Positions 34,245 through 42,958 of a stretch of 64,000 bases of DNA are shown in pieces. How positions within the stretch are numbered: position 1 is the stretch's first letter; the number at the start of each line of letters is the position of its first letter. Origin of the DNA: an uncultured Hyphomonas sp. (GTDB lineage: Bacteria; Pseudomonadota; Alphaproteobacteria; Caulobacterales; Hyphomonadaceae); the NCBI RefSeq assembly GCF_963677035.1, contig NZ_OY781472.1, positions 434,001 to 498,000 on the forward strand, read 5' to 3'. A program made the position numbers and the translations under genes. The notes beneath the pieces were generated by a model. The model was not told the DNA's origin. It ran no database searches and was given only the letters and a program-made list of their open reading frames with translations.

Positions 34245-36041
34245 TCAACCGAGCGACAGCCCTGCCAGTTCGCCCTCTTCCCGCCATGTCTTGAGGATGG
34301 CGAAGTATGGATCAGGCCCGGCCCCATAGGACGCATCCTGACGGCTCCGGTCACCCGGCTTGCCCTCATTGTTGTAATAACCGGGCGTGCACTCTTCCAG
34401 GAATTTCTGGCGTAGCATGGCCTTCTCAATGATCGTATCAACCCAGGCCTGCTCGGCGTCTTCCGTCAGTTCGAACCGGCTCGCCTGCCGCGCTTTCGCT
34501 TCCGACATCGTGTAGCCGATCTGCACGGCCTGCTCTGCCAGCAGGTGCGGATAGTTCGCCGTAAACCCGGCCTGGCCCGGCCCCATCACGAACAGGTTCG
34601 GAAAGCCGTGCACGAACATGCCGTGCAGGCTGCGCATACCGTTCTGCCAGACGTCCGCAAGCGATGAACCGGAACGTCCGACAGGATTGTAACCCGCGCG
34701 CCGCGTATAATCGGTCCCGACCTCGAACCCTGTGGCATAGATCAGACAATCGACCTTGTATTCCTTACCGCCGACAACCACGCCGTGTTCGGTGATCGCA
34801 TCGACGCCCTCCCCTCCGGTGTCCACCAGGGTAACGTTCTCCCGATTGAACGCCGCAAGATAATCATCGTGGAAACAGGGCCGTTTACAGAACTGGCGAT
34901 ACCAGGGCTTCAGGGCCTCTGCCGTCGCCGCATCCCTGACGATCTCATCGACCCGTCCGCGCACCTGTTCCATCTTCCTGAAGTCAGCGATTTCTGCCAG
35001 CTCGGACAGCTTTTCGGGTGACAGGTTCTGGTTGCCTTCCTGCGTCGCGATGTGCAGCAGGTTGCGGATAATGTCCGTCCACCCGTCCTGCACCATATCG
35101 ACCGGGGCGAAGCCGCCTGAAACCAGCGTATTGAAATTCTCCATCCGCGCCTTCTGCCAGCCGGGCTGAAGCGACTTGACCCAGGCCTCGTCGGTCGGCC
35201 GGTCACCGCGATAATCGACCGAGGACGGCGTACGCTGAAACACGTAGAGATGCTTTGCGCCGCGGGCGAGATGCGGCACGCACTGCACGGCCGTCGCGCC
35301 CGTTCCGATAATCCCCACCACCTTGTCAGACAGCTTGTCGAGCCCGCCGGAACAATCGCCGCCAGTATAGTCATAGTCCCAGCGGCTGGTATGGAAGGAA
35401 TGCCCCTTGAAGGTTTCCACGCCCGGAATGCCCGGCAGTTTCGGCCGGTTGAGCGGGCCGTTGGACATGACCACGAACTGCGCGGTGAAATCGTCGCCGC
35501 GATTGGTCAGAACCTGCCACGCGTTCTTGTCTTCAATCCAGTTGAGGCCGGTGATTTCCGTCCCCAGAAGGGCGTTGGGGTAGAGGTCATAGTGCCGGGC
35601 AATCCGGCGGGAGTGTTCCAGGATCTCCGGCGCGCGGGAATATTTCTCCACCGGCATGTAGCCGGTCTCCTCCAGCAGCGGCAGGTAGATATAGCTTTCA
35701 ATATCGCAGGCCGCGCCGGGATAGCGGTTCCAGTACCAGGTGCCGCCGAAATCGCCGCCCTTCTCAACCATGCGAATATCGCCGAACCCGGCCTCACGCA
35801 GTTTCCCGGCTGCCAGAAGCCCGCCAAAACCGCCGCCGATCACGCACACTTCCACATGATCCGTCACCGGATCGCGCGGCTCAAACTCGCAATACGGATC
35901 GTCTATATAGTGCGCGAAATCGCCCGCCATGTTGACGTATTGCGCGTTGCCTTCTGTCCGCAGCCGCTTGTCGCGTTCGGCGCGATACTTGTCGCGCAGG
36001 GCGTCCGGGTCGAACGCCTCAGGCCGTGCATCGTCTGCCAT
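34245..36041 (-). CDS. Flavin monooxygenase of Baeyer-Villiger type
   Basis: A 598-residue FAD/NADPH-dependent monooxygenase. FAD-binding motif GGGFGG lies at 69-74, the Baeyer-Villiger fingerprint FxGxxxHxxxW-D is at 211-222 (FKGHSFHTSRWD), and the NADPH motif GTGATA is at 246-251. GTWYWNRYPGAACDIES (about 100-116) is also typical. Such enzymes insert oxygen into ketones (cyclohexanone, steroid or phenylacetone) to give esters/lactones. The C-terminus is longer than in cyclohexanone monooxygenase, as in the branch with an N-terminal extension (residues 1-60 here). No linked esterase or alcohol dehydrogenase; substrate unknown. Confidence 0.9.
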   Translation of the reverse strand: MADDARPEAFDPDALRDKYRAERDKRLRTEGNAQYVNMAGDFAHYIDDPYCEFEPRDPVTDHVEVCVIGGGFGGLLAAGKLREAGFGDIRMVEKGGDFGGTWYWNRYPGAACDIESYIYLPLLEETGYMPVEKYSRAPEILEHSRRIARHYDLYPNALLGTEITGLNWIEDKNAWQVLTNRGDDFTAQFVVMSNGPLNRPKLPGIPGVETFKGHSFHTSRWDYDYTGGDCSGGLDKLSDKVVGIIGTGATAVQCVPHLARGAKHLYVFQRTPSSVDYRGDRPTDEAWVKSLQPGWQKARMENFNTLVSGGFAPVDMVQDGWTDIIRNLLHIATQEGNQNLSPEKLSELAEIADFRKMEQVRGRVDEIVRDAATAEALKPWYRQFCKRPCFHDDYLAAFNRENVTLVDTGGEGVDAITEHGVVVGGKEYKVDCLIYATGFEVGTDYTRRAGYNPVGRSGSSLADVWQNGMRSLHGMFVHGFPNLFVMGPGQAGFTANYPHLLAEQAVQIGYTMSEAKARQASRFELTEDAEQAWVDTIIEKAMLRQKFLEECTPGYYNNEGKPGDRSRQDASYGAGPDPYFAILKTWREEGELAGLSLG

Positions 36042-36223
36042 GGCCGCTTCCTCCTGATGTTTCCTCGTCCGGATCTTTGTCCGGTTGCAGCCAGTTTACC
36101 GGAACCGCGCGGCCTGAAACAGGCTGACCCAACGCAAACCTGACGCAGAAAATGGGCCCGCCTGCTCCGTGCGCTCACGTCCCTGCTTGACGGAAAGCAA
36201 TCCGCCAGCGATGGCTCCCGCCC

Positions 36224-37132
36224 ATGCGCCTGCCTCATCCCATCATTCTGGTCTGCCTGGCCGTCCTTTGCGGCTGTACACTCGACGCCACGATGAAAGG
36301 CGTCACGCTGGGCGGCACCGGCGTCATCACCGCAACGGCCTGGCGCTATATCCTGGCCTCCCTGATCATGATGGGGCTGTTCCTGGCCATGCGCCGCCCG
36401 ATGCCGGGCTGGAAGGCGATCCGCTTCCACGCGCTGCGCTCCATCGCGCAGGTCACCTCCTCGGTCACCTTCTTCTACGCCCTCACCCAGATCACGCTGG
36501 CCGAAGCGGTCGTCATGGGGTTTACCGCCGCGCTGATGATCGCCCCGATCGCGCGCGTCCTGCTGGGGGAGCGGATGAGCCCGGTCACGGTCGGCGCCTC
36601 GCTGGTCGGCTTTGTCGGCGCCGCCATCGCCATTTCCGGAGAGCCCGCCAGCATGCCGGACGGCGGAACCCGGATTTACGGCATCGGGGCGATGCTGGTC
36701 TCGGCGGTCGGATATGCGCTCAATATCGTCCTGCTGCGCATGCGTACGAAGGAAGAGGACGCGATGACGCTGGTCACCTTCATGAACGTCCTGCCCGTGC
36801 TGTTCCTGCTGCCCTTCCTGCCTTTCGCCGGTGCGCTGCCCGAAGCGAACACCTGGCCGCTTCTGGGGCTGGCAGCCCTCGCCGCCGTCGGCATCTGGTC
36901 GTTCATGACGCTCGCTTATGCCCGGGCCAGGGCGCAAACGCTGGCGCCGTTTGAATATACCGGCCTCATCTGGTCGTCCCTGTTCGGATATGCCTTCTTT
37001 CACGAGATCCCGAATGTCCGGCTCTATGGCGGCGCGGCGATCATCATCGTCGCCTGCCTCGTCGTGGCGTTCGAAACGCATTTCACCGCCCGCCGCGAAG
37101 CCCGCGCGGCAGCCGCGGAAGTCGCGCCCTGA
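36224..37132 (+). CDS. DMT family transporter (EamA)
   Basis: A 302-residue ten-helix inner-membrane transporter of the drug/metabolite superfamily, with two EamA repeats (about residues 5-140 and 150-285). Characteristic pieces are ITATAWRYILASLIMM, FFYALTQITLAEAVVMGFTAALM and LAYARARAQTLAPFEYTGLIWSSLFGYAFFHEIP (the end of helices 8-9). The substrate is unknown. The gene is followed after 3 bp by the convergent DUF1489 gene. The start at 36224 (ATGCGCCTGCC) has no strong Shine-Dalgarno sequence. Confidence 0.88.
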   Translation: MRLPHPIILVCLAVLCGCTLDATMKGVTLGGTGVITATAWRYILASLIMMGLFLAMRRPMPGWKAIRFHALRSIAQVTSSVTFFYALTQITLAEAVVMGFTAALMIAPIARVLLGERMSPVTVGASLVGFVGAAIAISGEPASMPDGGTRIYGIGAMLVSAVGYALNIVLLRMRTKEEDAMTLVTFMNVLPVLFLLPFLPFAGALPEANTWPLLGLAALAAVGIWSFMTLAYARARAQTLAPFEYTGLIWSSLFGYAFFHEIPNVRLYGGAAIIIVACLVVAFETHFTARREARAAAAEVAP

Positions 37133-37135
37133 GGC

Positions 37136-37552
37136 TTACCAGACGCCCGCATTCTTGAGCGCCGTGTCCAGGTCTGGCGGAATATTGAGCGCGGCCTCAC
37201 CGGACTTCAGGTCCCGCGGGGCATCTTCCGGCTTGAGATAGCGCCAGCCCTGGAACGGGCGCTTTGCCTGGGCATAGGTGCGCACAAGTTCGGGATCGAA
37301 GACCAGACCGCACATGTCGCGCCCTTCGGAATCCTTCTCCTGACGGATATCCACAATGCGCTGGCGGACCCGGATGGCGCCCTTCACAACCCAATAGATG
37401 GAGCCGCCGCGCAGGATTTCCTCCGCACGTTTCGGGAACATGCGGGTATAGTGCACCGCATTGGGCGCGGTCTTCAGGTAGCGGGCCTGCCAATTGGCAA
37501 TGTCTTCGACATCTTCGGAGCCGACGCTGAGTTTCACCATGTGAATCGTCAT
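37136..37552 (-). CDS. DUF1489 family protein
   Basis: A 138-residue soluble protein typical of alphaproteobacteria. ATG 37552 gives MTIHMVKLSVGSEDVEDIANWQ, which matches the usual DUF1489 opening (LVKLCVG). Other conserved pieces are HYTRMFPKRAEEILRGGSIYWVVKG, RQRIVDI and CGLVFDPELVRTYAQAKRPFQGWRYL. Its function is unknown. It is co-directional with the secreted protein gene on its right (41 bp). Confidence 0.85.
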   Translation of the reverse strand: MTIHMVKLSVGSEDVEDIANWQARYLKTAPNAVHYTRMFPKRAEEILRGGSIYWVVKGAIRVRQRIVDIRQEKDSEGRDMCGLVFDPELVRTYAQAKRPFQGWRYLKPEDAPRDLKSGEAALNIPPDLDTALKNAGVW

Positions 37553-37593
37553 GGGCAGAAGTCTAGCGCGCCCCGGCCCGGAGGCCAAAGCAC

Positions 37594-38295
37594 CTACTGC
37601 GTCAGATGGACGGACTCGAATTCCTGCTGGGCTTCGTTGCTGGCGAAAAAGAATTCGGCCTTCACGATATTCGCCGAATAGCGCCGGTCGATCGTTCGGA
37701 ACGCCGCGCGGGCCTGCAGGTCGATGGAAAAACCGGAGACATAGCTCATGCCCCAGCGCGGCTCTGTCCGGATGAAATAGGACTGGTCGTACCGGGTCAG
37801 CGTGCCGCCCTCCGGCCCGGCGACGGGATGCGGCAGCGTGTAGTCGATGCGCAGGAACCGCTCGCCCACAGGGTCCAGCCAGGCGGTCGCCTGCAGGCGC
37901 TCTGCGGCCCAGACGTCAAATGCCCCGTCATTGCTGGAGGGCCGGTGGTGGAAGGACACTTTCCAGGCCGCGCCCTTGTCGTCCACGGTCACTTGCGGGC
38001 CGAGGCTGGCGCGCAGGTCGTCCGGGAACAGGCGCCCGTCCGGGGCGGCCTCATTGGCCCATTCTGCAGCAACCGTGTCGAGTTCCTCGTCCTCGCCCTC
38101 CCAGGACAGCACCGTCCAGCGCGCTGTGCCCTTCTTGCGCGGATCGAAGCGATAGACGCGCCTGGCGTGGGAGGAATGCAGCTCCACCGTGAAGGCTGCC
38201 CGCAGGGTCGTCGGCGCTTCCGTCGCCTGCAGCGCGGAATTCATGGGGCCTGATCCGGTGGCCAGGGTAAAGGTGAGCAACCAGGCTAGAAACAT
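37594..38295 (-). CDS. Hypothetical exported protein
   Basis: A 233-residue protein I do not recognise. The N-terminus (MFLAWLLTFTLATGSG) looks like a signal peptide or a single anchor. The rest alternates charged beta strands (LRAAFTVELHSSHARRVYRFDP, WKVSFHHRPSS, LDPVGERFLRIDYTLPHPV, IDLQARAAFRTIDRRYSANI), suggesting a periplasmic beta-sheet domain with a repeated R-x-D-x-x-L/F strand pattern. It lies upstream of the DUF1489 gene on the same strand. Nothing in the context gives a role. Confidence 0.65.
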   Translation of the reverse strand: MFLAWLLTFTLATGSGPMNSALQATEAPTTLRAAFTVELHSSHARRVYRFDPRKKGTARWTVLSWEGEDEELDTVAAEWANEAAPDGRLFPDDLRASLGPQVTVDDKGAAWKVSFHHRPSSNDGAFDVWAAERLQATAWLDPVGERFLRIDYTLPHPVAGPEGGTLTRYDQSYFIRTEPRWGMSYVSGFSIDLQARAAFRTIDRRYSANIVKAEFFFASNEAQQEFESVHLTQ

Positions 38296-38457
38296 GACGG
38301 TGACGCAATCCTCCGGGCAGGGTTAGGCCCGGATTACGGCATCACTACGGCGGACCACGCAGGACTTAACCATGATCAGGACGGATCATAGCATGCGCCC
38401 TCAATGATTTACGTGAGTTGAACAGGCCCCTGGCCGGACTTCTCCGGACCGGGCCCG

Positions 38458-38877
38458 TCAGTCCTTGTCGTCATCCTTCAGCGGGACGCCGTAAAGTTCC
38501 AGCCGGTGATCGACCAGCCGGAAGCCCAGCCGCTTCGCGATCAGCTCCTGCAGCTCCTCGATTTCCTCTGAGTGGAATTCGACGACTTCCCCGGTCCGGA
38601 CATTGATCAAATGATCGTGGTGCTCGTCCGGCACCTCTTCATAGCGGGCGCGGCCATCGCGGAAATCGTGGGCCTGGATGATACCGGCATCCTCGAACAG
38701 TTTCACGGTGCGATAGACCGTGGCCAGCGAGATGGAGGCATCCTGGGCGTTGGCCCTGCGGTGAAGCTCTTCGGCGTCGGGGTGGTCCGTCGCGGTCGAA
38801 AGCACGCGGGCAATCACGCGCCGGGGCTCCGTCATACGGAGGCCTTTCTCAACGCAGAGTTTTTCGAGTCGATCCAT
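38458..38877 (-). CDS. fur: Fur family transcriptional regulator (Fur/Mur)
   Basis: A 139-residue metal-dependent repressor. The winged helix spans residues 1-83 (LRMTEPRRVIARVL, then the recognition helix ISLATVYRTVKLFEDAGII), and the dimerisation domain begins at the HHDH metal site (86-89). Fur H33 and E81 equivalents are kept. Unlike E. coli Fur it has no CxxC structural zinc site; only C8 is present. That is the alphaproteobacterial Fur/Mur form, which may sense iron or manganese. No clear Fur-box-like sequence was recognised next to the gene. It follows a YcaQ-type gene by 21 bp on the same strand. Confidence 0.87.
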   Translation of the reverse strand: MDRLEKLCVEKGLRMTEPRRVIARVLSTATDHPDAEELHRRANAQDASISLATVYRTVKLFEDAGIIQAHDFRDGRARYEEVPDEHHDHLINVRTGEVVEFHSEEIEELQELIAKRLGFRLVDHRLELYGVPLKDDDKD

Positions 38878-38898
38878 GCTACGTATTTGCCCCTAGCG

Positions 38899-40089
38899 CT
38901 ACGGTAAGTCCAGTTTCAGATGTTTACTCCGGACGATGCTGTCAACTCCCGCAAGCCGTGCGAAGCGGATCAGTTCTGCGTCCAGACGGGCCTCCCGGGC
39001 ACCGGTCCACGCGATTCCGGGCTCCGTCCAGAGCCGTTCCACGCTCAGCGTTCCGCCAGCCCGGTCAGCTTTTACCTCCACCCGGCCGACCATACGGTCC
39101 CCTTCCAGCAACGGATAGACATAATAGCCCCAACGGCGTTTTGCTGCCGGGACGAAGATCTCGATCCGGTAATCGAACCCGAACAGGCGCTGCAGCCGCG
39201 CCCGGTCGCGGATCACGGGATCGAACGGGTTCAGGATGCGCAGGCGCGAGGTCGGCGCCGGGGCGGCCGCCAGCCGGGCCTCAATGTCTGCCGGGGCAAG
39301 TGCGCTGGCCCATTTGCCGTCTGCGCCTTCGATCCGCACCGGCACGAGGCTGGTTTGCCGCCCCGCCCAGTCTTTCACCTCGGAGAGGTCCGCCGCCTCC
39401 CAGAAGCGCTGGATATCCCCTTCTGAGCCGAACGCCAGCCGGTCCAGCGCCTGGCGGCACAGCCAGTCGACCTGTTCGTGCTCAGGCGGTTCGTCTTCCC
39501 GGTGGAGGCCGGGAATGACCCGGTCTGTGAGATCGTAGAATTTGGTGAAATTTTCCCGGTGCGAGGTCGACAGCTCCCCCGCATACCACATGTAGTCCAG
39601 CGCCAGCTTGTGCGGCGGGCGGCGCCACATTTCGCGCGGGCCTTTGATCTTTGTGTCGAACGCCTTGGTGCTGAGCGGGCCCTCTTCGCGGATGCGCTCC
39701 ACAAGGCCGGCCCGGCCCGCCTCGTCCAGCATGCCGCGATGCCATTCCCAACCGCGGACTTTCGCCTCCAGCCGGCGGAACTGGCGCCGCCAATTGGGAT
39801 AGAACTCCATCGGAATAACCGAGGCATCGTGCGTGAAATGTTCGAAAATCCCGCGATCCTCCCGCATCAGCCGGTCGAGCATGGGTTCGCGGTAGTTCTG
39901 GTTGCGGGACCAGAGGATGTGATGGTGCGCCCGCGAAACGACGCGGATTGAATCGAGCTGAACAAAGCCGAGGCGGCGGATCAGGCCGGGCAGGTCCAGC
40001 GTTCCGGTTGGCGTGGCCGACAGGCCCTGCGCATGCAGCCACAGCCGGCGGGCATCGCGATTGCGGATTTCAAGCGGCGCTTTGGTCAT
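38899..40089 (-). CDS. YcaQ-type winged-helix DNA glycosylase (HTH_42)
   Basis: A 396-residue protein of the HTH_42 (AlkX/YcaQ) family, which unhooks interstrand crosslinks and removes bulky N7-alkylguanine. Diagnostic pieces: the catalytic QxD in FVQLDSIRVVSRAHHHILWSR (Q38-L-D40 region), EHFTHDASVIPMEFYPNWR, RLRILNPFDPVIRDRARLQRLFGFDYRIEIFVP and RRWGYYVYPLLEGDRMVGR. The next gene downstream on the same strand, 7 bp from its start, encodes an Ogt-type alkyltransferase... in transcription order ogt-type gene comes first, then this gene, then fur. Two alkyl-damage repair enzymes side by side support a repair role. Confidence 0.87.
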   Translation of the reverse strand: MTKAPLEIRNRDARRLWLHAQGLSATPTGTLDLPGLIRRLGFVQLDSIRVVSRAHHHILWSRNQNYREPMLDRLMREDRGIFEHFTHDASVIPMEFYPNWRRQFRRLEAKVRGWEWHRGMLDEAGRAGLVERIREEGPLSTKAFDTKIKGPREMWRRPPHKLALDYMWYAGELSTSHRENFTKFYDLTDRVIPGLHREDEPPEHEQVDWLCRQALDRLAFGSEGDIQRFWEAADLSEVKDWAGRQTSLVPVRIEGADGKWASALAPADIEARLAAAPAPTSRLRILNPFDPVIRDRARLQRLFGFDYRIEIFVPAAKRRWGYYVYPLLEGDRMVGRVEVKADRAGGTLSVERLWTEPGIAWTGAREARLDAELIRFARLAGVDSIVRSKHLKLDLP

Positions 40090-40096
40090 CGGGGCA

Positions 40097-40645
40097 TCAT
40101 TCGAACAATTTCAGCTGGCCACCATCCGGATAAACTCCTTCGCGCGCCAGCAATGCCTTCTTGGTCAGCATACCCCCCGGCGCGGAGAATCCACCCAGCC
40201 AGCCATTCGCGCCCAGCACCCGGTGGCACGGCACAATCACCGGCCAGGAATTGCACCCCATCGCCGTACCGATGGCCTGCGCCCCGTTCGGCCGGCCAAC
40301 AGCGGCGGCAAGCTCGCCATAGGTGACCGTCTGGCCCCATGGCACTTTGCGCAACGCCTCATAGGCCGCCTGCTCAAACGCGGAGTGGCGTTTCATGTCC
40401 AGCCGCAATCCGTCAAAACCGGTGGGCCGGCCGGACAGGAACATCTTCAGATCTGCAATGACTTCAGCGATTTCCGGCGGCACGTCTGCCGCCTTCACTT
40501 TTTTCGCCCCCTGAAGAGTCAGACGTGCGAGGCTACCTTCCGGGTCGGCGCCGGGCAATTGCACACCAGTCACCCCCGCCTCGGTCCAGGCGAGGCAGCA
40601 GCGACCGATCGCGGTCCTGAACTCGAATGCCCACTCCTCCAACAT
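40097..40645 (-). CDS. ogt: Methylated-DNA-[protein]-cysteine S-methyltransferase
   Basis: A 182-residue suicide repair protein that removes alkyl groups from O6-guanine. The methyl-acceptor site is C140 in VPCHRVLGANG (139-143 PCHRV), and the helix-turn-helix VTYGELAAAVGRPNGAQAIGTAMG with YGELA and Arg finger region precedes it. The N-terminal ribonuclease-like domain is MLEEWAFEFRTAIGRCCLAW. ATG 40645 best matches the family length; an in-frame ATG at 40681 would add 12 residues. No Ada-type regulatory domain. Its stop lies 7 bp from the YcaQ-type gene that follows it, so the two form a repair operon. Confidence 0.9.
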   Translation of the reverse strand: MLEEWAFEFRTAIGRCCLAWTEAGVTGVQLPGADPEGSLARLTLQGAKKVKAADVPPEIAEVIADLKMFLSGRPTGFDGLRLDMKRHSAFEQAAYEALRKVPWGQTVTYGELAAAVGRPNGAQAIGTAMGCNSWPVIVPCHRVLGANGWLGGFSAPGGMLTKKALLAREGVYPDGGQLKLFE

Positions 40646-40703
40646 ACAGAGGAGGATTGCCAGTCTGAGGCGTGAGTCCATTCCTGCCCGGACAAAATCA
40701 CGA

Positions 40704-41588
40704 TCAGGCGAGGTGTTTTGCAAAGAAATTGAGCGTCCGGCCCCAGGCGAGCGCCGCTGCGTCCGCATCATAGCGGGACGTCGTATCATTGTGGAACCCA
40801 TGGTTCACGCCCTCATAGAGGTAGATTTCGTAGGGCTTGCCCGCTGCATTGAGCGCATCCTGATAGTTTGGCCAACCCGCATTCACCCGGTTGTCCAGTC
40901 CGGCGAGATGGATCTGCAGCGGCACCTCAAGCTTTGCGGCATCCTCCGCGCTCGGCCAACCGCCATAATACGGCACGGAACAGGACAGCCAGGGCTGGCG
41001 CACCGCCATCAGATTGGTGACCGAGCCGCCATAGCAGAAGCCCGTAATGCCCACCTTGCCATTGGTGGCCGGATGATCGCGCAGGAATTCCGACGCCGCC
41101 AGGAAGTCCGCAAACATCTCATCCCGGTCCCGCCTTGCCTGCATGGCCCGGCCGTCATCATCATTGCCGGGATAGCCGCCGAGCGGATAGAGCGCATCTG
41201 GCGCAAAGGCGACATAGCCAGCCTGCGCCGCACGGCGGGCGACATCCTTGATATGCGGATTGAGCCCCCGGTTCTCATGCACAACCAGCACCCCGGGCAG
41301 GACCGCGCCGCCCGCGGGACGCACGAGATATCCGGCCATCTCGCCTGCCCCATCGGGCGAGGCGTAGGTGACCATTTCGGCATCCAGACCGACATCGCTT
41401 TCAGATGTCTGTTGTTTCGAATAGTCCGGCATGACACAGGCCGCGAGCGAGGTGACGCTTAATCCGCCAACGGCATACTTTCCAAGCCCCTCGAAAAATC
41501 CGCGGCGCGACAGGTGGCCGTGGCAATAGTCATCATAAAGGTCGAACACGCCCTGGGGGATGTCTGCCGGTTTCATGTCATCTGCCAT
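40704..41588 (-). CDS. Dienelactone-hydrolase family protein, YghX-like, Tat-exported
   Basis: A 294-residue alpha/beta hydrolase. The N-terminus has a twin-arginine type signal SRRGFFEGLGKYAVGGLSV (27-45), so it is likely exported folded. The mature part closely follows YghX of E. coli: VVHENRGLNPHIKDVARR (103-119), DALYPLGGYPGNDDDG, nucleophile C185 in GITGFCYGGS, acid D232 (AGLDNRVN) and H263 (GVNHGFHND). The Cys-Asp-His triad is complete. The natural substrate is unknown. AGGAGG lies seven bases before the ATG. It precedes the alkyltransferase gene by 58 bp on the same strand. Confidence 0.87.
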   Translation of the reverse strand: MADDMKPADIPQGVFDLYDDYCHGHLSRRGFFEGLGKYAVGGLSVTSLAACVMPDYSKQQTSESDVGLDAEMVTYASPDGAGEMAGYLVRPAGGAVLPGVLVVHENRGLNPHIKDVARRAAQAGYVAFAPDALYPLGGYPGNDDDGRAMQARRDRDEMFADFLAASEFLRDHPATNGKVGITGFCYGGSVTNLMAVRQPWLSCSVPYYGGWPSAEDAAKLEVPLQIHLAGLDNRVNAGWPNYQDALNAAGKPYEIYLYEGVNHGFHNDTTSRYDADAAALAWGRTLNFFAKHLA

Positions 41589-41760
41589 TGTCTATCCTCC
41601 TGCTGCTGCGGGGATGGTAGCGCGGCAGCAGGATTTGGATAGGGTTCCCCGTCTCAATTCTTCGTGCAGCGGCAGGAATCAAGCGCATCACCAGTCATCC
41701 GTCGATGCCCTGCGCTTGCGCTTGGGCCTTCTCGGGGAAATCGCCGTGCGATTTCTGATC

Positions 41761-41820
41761 CCTCGAAGCGCTCAGGATGAGTCCGTACTTTATGAGCGCT
41801 CATGCTGAGCGAAGTCGAAG
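41761..41820. repeat. Palindromic intergenic repeat
   Basis: CCTCGAAGCGCTCAGGATGA (41761-41780) is followed by G and, after a 17-base spacer, by CTCATGCTGAGCGAAGTCGA (41799-41818). The two arms are imperfect inverted copies (CTCA-xx-CTGAGCG-A... on one side, its complement on the other). Elements of this CTGAGCGAAG/CTCAGGATGAG type are scattered through many bacterial genomes as palindromic repeats. It occupies most of the 261-bp gap between the YghX-like and rimI genes; nothing else is seen there. Confidence 0.6.
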
Positions 41821-41849
41821 CACGCGCGCGGGTGAAGTGATCTTTGAGC

Positions 41850-42305
41850 TCAGAGCCCCATATTCCGTGACATGAGCACCGCGTCGACCGGCACATCGCG
41901 CCCGGTCGTGTAGTAACGCGGGCGGCGGCCATCCTCGGTGAAGCCGAACGCCCTATAAAGCGCGCGGGCGGGCGTATTGTCTTCCGCCACATCCAGCGTG
42001 ATGCGGGAGACGCCCCGCTCGCCCAGACGGCTGATGAGGGCCCGGATCAGCGTGGCACCGAGGCCCTTGCGGCGGTGTTCCGGTGCAGTAGCAATTGTCA
42101 GGATGTCGCTTTCGCCGGCGACCGTCTGCGCCATGGCAAAGGCGGCGAGGTCCCCGTGCAGCTCAATGCCCAGTGTCAGGATGGACTTGTCCAGCAACAG
42201 ACCGCGGAACGAGATGGCGCTCCACGGATCGTCGAAACAGCGCATGTGCAGCTGGCTCATGCGCCCCGCATCTTCCGCGCGCAGGACGAGCAGCGGATGG
42301 GTCAC
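41850..42305 (-). CDS. rimI: Ribosomal-protein-alanine N-acetyltransferase
   Basis: A 151-residue GNAT enzyme that acetylates the N-terminal alanine of S18 in E. coli. The acetyl-CoA motif A is APEHRRKGLGATLIRAL (QRRGxG/A type), followed by ITLDVAEDNTPARALYRAFGF (motif B: L-x-V-x-x-x-N-x-x-A-x-x-L-Y-x-x-x-GF), as in RimI. It overlaps the tsaB stop by 4 bp. The rimI-tsaB pairing is standard and supports both assignments. Confidence 0.9.
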   Translation of the reverse strand: MTHPLLVLRAEDAGRMSQLHMRCFDDPWSAISFRGLLLDKSILTLGIELHGDLAAFAMAQTVAGESDILTIATAPEHRRKGLGATLIRALISRLGERGVSRITLDVAEDNTPARALYRAFGFTEDGRRPRYYTTGRDVPVDAVLMSRNMGL

Positions 42306-42946
42306 TTCCGGGGCTCCGGCAGGGTCGCATCCGGATCGCGGGCATAGACCGGGGACGGAGGATGCGCCGCCGGGTCGAACTGCCCGCCCTTGATGGCCGC
42401 CGTGATCGCAGACGGCAGGAGCGGTCGCAGGTCCAGCTTGTCCTTCATGTCGCCGACGGCATCAGCATTGTCCATGAAGATGGGCGCATGGAAGCCTTCC
42501 AGCATGGGCAGCAATTGTTCGAGGCGCAGTTCCAGCACGTCGGCAATCCCCTGCCCCTCGCTGATGCCCTGGATCCACCAGGTCTGATCCGGCGGTCGTT
42601 TCTGACCGGCGAGGCAGCCCATCACGGTGTCTTCCATCCCGGCTGGCACGGCGGCTTCCAGGCTGGTCACGCCGACGCAGTCCGCCCCGGTCACCAGCGA
42701 CAGGCCGCGCGCATAGGCAACGCCGATGCGGATGCCGGTAAAGCTGCCGGGGCCGGTGACGACGGCGATCCGGTCGACCTCGTCCAGCGTCACGCCCTCC
42801 GCATCCAGCAGGCCCTGGACGAGGGCCGGCAGATGCTTGTCCTGGCCGCGCGCCATCACCTCGCGCGCATCGGCGAGGATTTCACCGTCACGCACCAGCG
42901 CCACTTCCATGGCTGTAAAAGCGGTGTTCAGCCCCAGGACCAGCAT
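42302..42946 (-). CDS. tsaB: tRNA threonylcarbamoyladenosine biosynthesis protein TsaB
   Basis: A 214-residue ASKHA-fold partner of TsaD in t6A37 tRNA modification. Features: MLVLGLNTAFTAMEVALV (phosphate-1-like turn), RGQDKHLPALVQGLLDAEG, DEVDRIAVVTGPGSFTGIRIGVAYARGLSL (the GPGSFTGxRxG motif), and GVTSLEAAVPAG. TsaD, TsaE and TsaC genes are not in this window. The gene overlaps rimI, which follows on the same strand. Confidence 0.93.
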   Translation of the reverse strand: MLVLGLNTAFTAMEVALVRDGEILADAREVMARGQDKHLPALVQGLLDAEGVTLDEVDRIAVVTGPGSFTGIRIGVAYARGLSLVTGADCVGVTSLEAAVPAGMEDTVMGCLAGQKRPPDQTWWIQGISEGQGIADVLELRLEQLLPMLEGFHAPIFMDNADAVGDMKDKLDLRPLLPSAITAAIKGGQFDPAAHPPSPVYARDPDATLPEPRK

Positions 42947-42958
42947 CGTCTTTTCCGC

